From Microvelia longipes (taxonomy: Eukaryota > Arthropoda > Insecta > Hemiptera > Veliidae): a DNA stretch of 64,000 nucleotides. The stretch is taken from positions 38,708,771 to 38,772,770 of the forward strand of contig JACMZG010001913.1 of the NCBI GenBank assembly GCA_018340805.1, in the 5' to 3' direction. This document shows positions 56,856 to 64,000 of this stretch, piece by piece (the first letter of the stretch is position 1; every line of letters begins with the position of its first letter). The translations under genes were made by a program, and so were the position numbers. The notes below the pieces were generated by a model that was given only the letters and a program-made list of their open reading frames with translations, made no database searches and had not been told where the DNA came from.

Positions 56856-59277
56856 AGTATTCCTTACTGTAATTGGTAATTTGTGTATTGAACCATCCCT
56901 TAGTTTTTTCTAACCCGTTTAATAGTTAAATTATTTTTACATCTACATCGCATCGTATTTTAAATAATTCCCGACACATTACTTAAACCTTATTAACTTA
57001 ACACAACATTTATGTTCTGAGCTGAACCTATAATTATATAAAACCATTTTTCAGTCTCGTAATTACGACAGGTGAGTTTTTTCCACACTTCTTAAAAAGC
57101 CTATCTTAGTAAATTATTTTAAATATTTTTTTTTAAATCTTCAATTTTCTTACATATTTCATAATTAAAATAATTTATTATGATTAGTTTTAAATGAGGT
57201 GAAACCAGACTGCTAACTTATGTCCGAAGTTGTTTTAATGTTTCTGTATTTATTAATACTTCCTTAAAATGTTTTTTTTTTCGGTTGGCTATGTACAGTT
57301 GGCACTTTACATCCTCAAAAAAGTAGGTGGAATGCGTTTGTTACCGTCTGCGACTGTTTGTAGTTTTTTCACTGTCGTCGAAGTAAAAAACTTTTTTACA
57401 GTCACTGGTGAAGTTCATCAAATGTCCACTAGGTGGGCGCTAGTAGTTTACTACAAGGTTATAATATTACCTTCCTTGTTCTTCTTACATTTTTGTTTAT
57501 CAAATAAATAATTTTCTTTTTTTTTTTACATGCCTTTATTAAATAATTAGTTTTACAATATTTACATTACATACATAATATATTAAAAACAAGGCTACCT
57601 CTCCGCTATAAAGCTTGCGCTTTGCGCTGCGGAGAGATTAAACGTTTTTGTTATTTTCTTTAAGTGAGTTATTAATTATTTATTATCAAATGTTTATTTA
57701 TCATAAATAGTGATTCAGACATTGAAAATACACCTCCAGAATTAAAACTTTTGGCCAACGATGCGATTGAAAGAAGGGTAACAGCAAATTTAAACATTGT
57801 ATGGGTTTTTTCCAAATAGATGTTTACTATTACTATGCCCGAACAGAAAAATAGCATATGCTACAGGACTGGGAATGTTTTTTTTTTACTTAGGTTCCTT
57901 TTATTGTCTCGTTTGGCTTGACAGTAAATACAGTCGCCGCGATAAAAAAGACCCTCTTCACAGTCTTGTAACGTAATATACTAACATAACGTAATATTAT
58001 TTCCTCACTTTTTTCGGCTAATCAAATTTATTCAACAATAAAATCTTACTTTACAGTCGAGTTGTGTACATTTTATTTAAACAAAATGCAGTTTTGTTTC
58101 ATTCATAACTTGTTAAATACCATATTAACTAGGTACTCAATATATTATTAAGCTTTGAATTGAATTCAAAACTCTAAGGACTGTCTCATTTTTACACACA
58201 TACACACTAAATCACACCCACACACACATTAATTTGTCTCATGTACGTACATATATGTTAGAATTGTCATATTGTAACGTATTTCATCTGCCATACTTAA
58301 GAAATGCCAAACCAAGGACGAAATAATCTATATTTGTTAGTTTTCGTTCTGAACTGACCCACAATAACATACAAATAATAAAACCTTATTTTTTGCTGAC
58401 GAGAATATATTTAGCGATGTGAATGATATTCGCAAAGAGATCTCTTTATAGTGTTATTATATTGTAGTTAGGTTTGATTTTTGTTGTGAATTGCTGGTAA
58501 TTTGTTCAATAATATGATCTGTGATCAAATTAAGCTTAGGTTTTACAATTGCTGTGTAGAAAGAAGCCGGTCTTTATATGACATTTATTGCAATTTAAGT
58601 CCAATGCCAAATTTTGACTTGATTTTGATCGATTAGTTATCAGTGATAAACTAATAAACAATAAACTGAGAAGTTTATTTATTTATTTATTACATTATTA
58701 GTTTATACATATATAACTATAAATAAGTCATAAAATTTTACAATATTTAGGCACTAAACAATTTTTGATTATTCTTTATTTGATTACTTTTGATTTTTGA
58801 TTACAATTTTTATTGAAACAGAAGGCTCTTAGTCTCTTTTATTATTAATTTTTTTCTAAAAAAAATTGTCTAAAAAAACATATTTTTATACTTCTTAATG
58901 AAAGAACATAACAAAAACGTTTAAATAAAAATACATGAAATCTAATGATTTTACCCAAAAATTCCACCAATTCTAAAAAGATGTTTTAAATCTAATTCTT
59001 TTAATTCACAATACCACCCATTCTTAGTATAATGCCTAAAATAATGCGGCAGGTTTTATTACAATTTTTCTCTTTACATCAAAACATCAGTTTCTAAAAT
59101 AGGAACTAAAGTAAAGGTTCTGTTTTGTAGATATACAATTTTAATTAAGTTGACTGAATTTGAGTTAAAATTTGCTAAACAAGGGCTTTTCCTTCTGACT
59201 GCTGCGAAATTTAAAACCCTGCCCAATATTCCTATCCCACTAAGATTTTTCCATGGAACGTGAAATAAATTTCTGTT
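56856..59277. other. AT-rich DNA, no gene supported
   Basis: An 80-codon frame at 57269-57511 (QLALYILKKVGGMRLLPSATVC) is unrecognised. CCACTAGGTGGGCGCTAG at 57426-57443 resembles a CTCF site with one extra G. 57599-57636 is a hairpin (CTCTCCGC...GCGGAGAG with inner AAAGC/GCTTT). ATTATATAAAACC followed by TTCAGTC at about 57033-57057 is a weak TATA/initiator lookalike. None is enough to call a gene. Confidence 0.4.
57599..57636. repeat. GC-rich hairpin
   Basis: Outer arms CTCTCCGC / GCGGAGAG with a 22-nt interior holding AAAGC-TTGC-GCTTT. It stands out from its AT-rich surroundings and may belong with the mini-hairpin clusters. Confidence 0.6.
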
Positions 59278-59304
59278 CAAATCAACTCAAATTGAGTTGA
59301 TTTG
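59278..59304. repeat. Perfect 13-bp-arm palindrome
   Basis: CAAATCAACTCAA, A, TTGAGTTGATTTG. No associated feature. Confidence 0.8.
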
Positions 59305-61425
59305 AGCCCTCTTTTAACGTATGTTGCCACGCATAACTCTAATAATATTAATGTAAAATTTTAAAAGGAATAAATACAAAAAAAAACATTTTTAAAATTT
59401 AAATTCGACTGTCTATGATATGTTAGTCAATATTATAATCATGGACTTTTGTAAAGTTTTATATTCTACTCTCAATCTTAATTAAATATTTTTTAATACA
59501 CAGACTTTCTTTTCTATTTAATTTATATACTTTTTGTTATTTTATTTTTATAATTTTCGTATACAAGTGAAATTATGTAAAAGAAGGTACACAAGAATAT
59601 AAAAAAGCGGAGGTATATAAATGCCACAATGTATGTACAGGTAGTACCTGCATGTTATTGTTACCATGACTACCTTACACCGATAATAACAACCTGTCTA
59701 ACCTGTTACACATGTAATCCTTAACTCAATGCTTTTAGACATTTTATACGATATACTTTACTTCTCTTTCTCTTTCACAGAGGAAAACTTTGTTGTTGCT
59801 TTAATTTCCTCACAGTTCACGCTTTTCATGTAAAGGATTATAATAAATAGGTAAATTTTATAAATACATAATATATAAGTATAAAAAATTATTTAAATAT
59901 AATAATGAAATATAAATTGTTTAAAAAATTTATTCATTTTGATTTATAATTATATTAAAATAAATTTATTAGCGCACATTAAAAAAATATGGATATTTTA
60001 ATTAAAACTGTTCATAATTTATTTGTTTAAATAAAGATTAAAAAATAGCTATGAATAGAAAACATAATTAAAAATTTAAATTTGCAATAGATTGTAATTG
60101 ACCATGTTATGCCGGATTGAAAAACTTTTACATACAAAACATAAGATTTTTTTTGATAGGGGAAACTCATTGATCAAGAATATATATATATATATTTATA
60201 TATATATATATATATTATATAATAATGCATCATGAAATTATAATAAATCTAAGGCGTTCAGGTTACTGTTTTCATTGTTTAAAAATTTAACCAATAGAAC
60301 CTCCCTGGTAATATTATCTCTATGTAAAGATCTATATGTGTATTTATTTTTTAGTCAACTTCAGATGAAACGGAATCGATTCCCTTTACTCCTTTTTCCA
60401 TCGTTTTAATTAAGATGAATCATTAACGCAATTCCTTTTTTAAAATTCGTCAAAGGAGGAATAATAAAACAAATAGTGAAATAAAAAGAATTGCCTTAAT
60501 AACAATACGACCATTTTAACTATTACCTATAATAAAAACATTTAAAATATTCTATATTACTTTAATTATAATTAACATCTGTTAGTTACCATGTATAAAA
60601 ACCAACTTAACATCTAAACCCGAACTAGTATTATTTTTATGTATAATTATTTTTTAATTAAACACAATGTTAGTTCTTTCAGTTAATTAGTTGAGATAAT
60701 TAAAAAGAATTATCCAATGAAGTCGTTGCGTGTTAATATCGAAATGAAACGAAAAAGTAACAGAAAAGAACCTCTAAATTTATATGTTTATCGATATCAT
60801 AGAATTATAACTATTGATTATTCAAAATTAGCAGTTGTTAGTTACAAAATTTCTTAAAAATGCAACAATTTATTTTTTTTTTAAATTACAGCATTAATAC
60901 TATTCGCTACACATAATATTAATTTTTTTTTTTTTTACACGATCTTAAGTTAAAATTATCTATGTTTAACTTTTGAATAACTATAGTATTACAAAATGCG
61001 TTTTGTATGTTTTTTTAATAAATAATTCTATATAAATTATATTTAAGAATTTATTATTTTTAACAAATATTTTAAACCATTTTAGTAAATAATTACAAAG
61101 TTATTCGAAAGTGTATTTTTTGTAATTTTGTTTCTCAGTCATATTATTTTTCTGTTAAACACTTATTATTAATTGACATTAATATTTTAGATATTTTTGT
61201 AGTATAATGTATTTTACAGGAAAGAATTATTTAAAACATGCATGTTTGTTCCTACATCTCTTTGTTAGTTATTTTAACTTACAATATAATTAAAATAATA
61301 TTATATTAATTGTTTTAATAATTATATAGTGAGTTTGCTATTTGTTATACACTGTGTATTATTTTTAATAATACATTATTTCTAAATACTCGAAGAATAA
61401 TATTTTTATTTCAGATGAGTGTTGA
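59305..61425. other. AT-rich DNA, nothing recognised
   Basis: An AT microsatellite lies at about 60179-60225. TTAATTTAATTT-type sequence dominates; no coding frame or RNA gene. Confidence 0.5.
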
Positions 61426-61790
61426 TGGAGTTCATTTTAATGATTAAAACAAAAGACTTGACTCAATCCACTCTCTCCAATCTCAAAGTCTGGTCATCAT
61501 GTATACTATAAACAAGCAAATAAATAAAACACCTCTATCAATTCTCTCCAATCTCATAGTCGTTTTTAATCCTAATCTGTAATAACAAGCAAATAAATAA
61601 AACACCTCTATCAACTCTCTCCAATCTCAAGGTTGCTTCTAATCTAATCTGGTCATCATCAGTACTCTAAACAAGCAAATAAATAAAACACCTCTATTTA
61701 CTCTCTCCAATCTCAAAGTCGCTTCTATACTAATCTGGACATCTAATCTTTGACTCTAAACAAGCAAATAAATAATTCAACATTTTCCAC
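61426..61790. repeat. 73-89-bp tandem repeat (~4 units)
   Basis: Units contain AACAAGCAAATAAATAAAAC, ACCTCTAT and ACTCTCTCCAATCTCA followed by a variable stretch with TAATCTGGTCATCAT. The AACAAGC anchors are at 61511, 61584, 61670 and 61759, so the spacing varies (73, 86, 89 bp). Confidence 0.85.
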
Positions 61791-62869
61791 TAATTATGTT
61801 TACTATAATGTTAAAACATCAAATGACCGATAGGTCATCATAAAAAACTGTGCAAGTTAAATAAGCACAAATAATAAAAATGTCCCTTAATACCTTTTTT
61901 ACGATCTTAAAACCGGTTTTGAACCATTCAAGCTATCACTAACTGTACAAGTAAATAAATATTTTGTCAGATTAAATGAAAACTATGTACGAAATATCAT
62001 AAGAATATAAAAATTAAAATTGTGCGAATAAAAAGAATAAACAACGTTTAAACGAAGTATGAAAATAAACAAATTATAAAATTAATAAATTTGTAAAAAT
62101 TATATTTTAAAAAGTATTTTTTTTGTGTGGCTCATAACGAAATATAGTTGCCACATAAGTATTCATAAGTTTAAAACTTAGACAGTTCCAAAGTTTAAAG
62201 AATTACTGTCGGAAAGATTATAATTAATTTCTAATTAAATTTTATTGAATTCTTTACTTATTGAGATTATATATTTTTTTCAGCGAACATAAATACTTTC
62301 AATTTAAAAACACTATACTAGTCAACCTAAGTATTAAATAAATTTTTTGTGCAAAAAAGGCCTTAACTATGCAATCTTTTTTTAATCATTTATTAATCTT
62401 TTAAAATATTTACTTAAACTGGATAAAAATCACTCATAAAAAATAATTAATAATAATCTCAGAGGAAACCTGTATTTCTTAATGATAAAATAGTCCTAAT
62501 TATTTTTATTCTAAACACATCTCTTAGTAAATAATGTAATAATTATTTTCATTATTTTTAATACATAATTTTTCTGAGATGGTTCAAAAATAATTATTCT
62601 ATTTTTTTTCTTCCAAGGAATTATAATTTAGAATAATATTATATTATTAAAGTTAATTTTTGTTAATTTTTTTCCTAACGTAAAAAAATTTTATATTTAA
62701 TGAGGATTGTGTGTAGTAAAAAAATTAGTTTAATTTTTTTTATATAGTAAAAGTGAACTTAAGTAAACAAAGTAATTATAATTATTCCATAGATTTCCGT
62801 GAATAACTTAGTTCTTTATTTATAGATTCTCCAATTATGGTTAGACGTTCGATAGATGTGGTATGTGGA
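61791..62869. other. AT-rich DNA, nothing recognised
   Basis: No gene or repeat recognised. Confidence 0.5.
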
Positions 62870-63535
62870 TACATTCACTAAGGATAAACTTTCTAACTAT
62901 GATTACATTTCTATGGATAAAATGTTTAACTACGGTTACATTTCTATGGATAAACTTTCTAACTATGGTCACTTTTACTATGGATGGATTTTCTTACAAT
63001 TGTTACACCCACTATTGATAGACTTTTAACTATTGTTACACTTACTATGGATAAACTTTCTAACTATAGTCACTCTTACTATGGATGGATTTTCTTGCAA
63101 TTGTTACACTCACTATTGATAGACTTTTTAACTATTGTTACACTTACCTATCGACAAACTTTCTAACTATAGTCATCTTACTATGGATGGATTTTCTTAC
63201 AATTGTTACACCCACTATTGATAGACTTTTTAACTATTGTTACACTTACTATGGATAAACTTTCTAACTATAGTCACTCTTACTATGGATGGATTTTCTT
63301 GCAATTGTTACACCCACTATTGATAGACTTTTTAACTATTGTTACACTTACTATGGATAAACTTTCTAACTATAGTCACTCTTACTATGGATGGATTTTC
63401 TTACAATTGTTACACTCACTATTGATAGACTTTGTAACTATTGTTACACTTACTATGGATAAACTTTCTAACTCTGGTTACATTTCAACGAATAAACTTT
63501 TTAACTATAGTTACATTATGGATAATCGCAATAAC
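62870..63535. repeat. 34-bp satellite with 102-bp higher-order unit
   Basis: Three related 34-bp subunits alternate: ACTATGGATAAACTTTCTAA..., ACTATGGATGGATTTTCTT... and ACTATTGATAGACTTTTTAA.... The three-subunit block recurs every 101-102 bp (TGGATGG at 62981, 63082, 63184, 63286, 63388). Edge units (62870-62960 and 63460-63535) are simpler monomers. Since 102 is a multiple of three, a repetitive frame stays open for over 100 codons; I do not call it a gene. Confidence 0.9.
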
Positions 63536-64000
63536 TAAGGTTACAATATCAGGTATTGAACTGTAATCATTCTTATAGTAGAGTACTCTTAGAGTGCTAA
63601 GGCTAAGGGAGAAGGGAACCACTTTTTCAAACTCCTTTAAATAGCCTACTTATTTCGTGCTTTAGTTGCAAAGTTTATGTACCTAAATCCTTAAAGTTTT
63701 AGAACACAATTAGCACGTGGAAGCGAATGAAACCTAAACCGAACGTGGAATTACATGCTACATGAATCTTTATCCCCACTCACCCTTCAAAGCTGACGTT
63801 TCAAGACAACTTAACTAAACGACATTATATAAAGCGCTTCCATTTGAAGAAAAATATCGAAAGACAAAGTTAATTACAAACTGTACGGACGGAAGGAATC
63901 AACCCGACAGACAGATACCCTGGCCTTGGAATCACTTTATCTAATTAGTTAATTAATCACTGTTTTAAATCTATTAAATAACATAATAATAAAGTAATTA
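63536..64000. other. AT-rich DNA, nothing recognised
   Basis: No gene or repeat recognised to the window end. Confidence 0.5.

Noticed and set aside
57033..57075. TATA box, initiator and 5' splice site (CAGGTGAGT)
   Set aside because: TATA-to-initiator spacing is short and no exon or downstream frame is recognisable; such motifs are common by chance in AT-rich DNA.
62984..63538. Repetitive protein frames of 60 and 111 codons
   Set aside because: Direct consequence of the 102-bp satellite; no signal peptide, start context or unique flank.

Overview
This window is AT-rich, repeat-dense, non-coding DNA from a eukaryote, most likely an invertebrate animal. Nothing resembles a bacterial operon. 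The transposable elements are of animal type: a Penelope-like element with a GIY-YIG domain, non-LTR retrotransposon relics, tRNA-derived SINEs, MITEs, foldback elements and repeats carrying a 5S rRNA-like core. I cannot name the species. I found no host protein gene, no intact tRNA and no intact rRNA gene that I can support. Almost all short open frames lie inside repeats, in low-complexity T-rich sequence, or across the run of N.

Layout. 1-6.4 kb: AT-rich DNA with a reverse-transcriptase relic, one tRNA-SINE with a 14-bp target duplication, and two strong hairpin/foldback structures. 6.5-15.8 kb: a 1000-N gap flanked by two versions of the same ~4 kb; the second is full of small indels, so this looks like unmerged contig ends rather than biology. 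15.8-24 kb: a 5S-like repeat, a MITE abutting a 41-bp satellite, a 691-bp foldback element and SINE relics. 24-33 kb: microsatellites, LINE and Penelope remnants, a GC-rich cluster of tiny GCGAAGC-type hairpins, and more 5S-like repeats. 34-35 kb: a 31-bp satellite with a four-unit higher-order period. 36-40.5 kb: the densest block of 5S-like repeats (one with three tandem 5S-like modules), a LINE carboxy-terminal fragment, a short LINE tail with a target duplication, and a SINE with a target duplication. 41-54 kb: mostly unremarkable AT-rich DNA with a SINE, short palindromes, and 30-bp and 65-bp tandem arrays. 54-56.9 kb: a long MITE, then a head-to-head Penelope-like insertion bounded by a 15-bp duplication, then a SINE fragment. 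57-64 kb: AT-rich DNA and two further tandem arrays.

The most notable system is the dispersed family with an embedded 5S rRNA-like segment. It occurs about ten times on both strands, has a palindromic head (ACTTTTCC...GGAAAAGT) and a tail rich in GCGAAGC/GCGTAGC motifs. The second is the inverted-dimer Penelope-like insertion with a hammerhead-like motif in each arm. The parts do not form a pathway; they record layers of transposition and tandem amplification in gene-free DNA. All calls were made by eye, so boundaries of old repeats are approximate.
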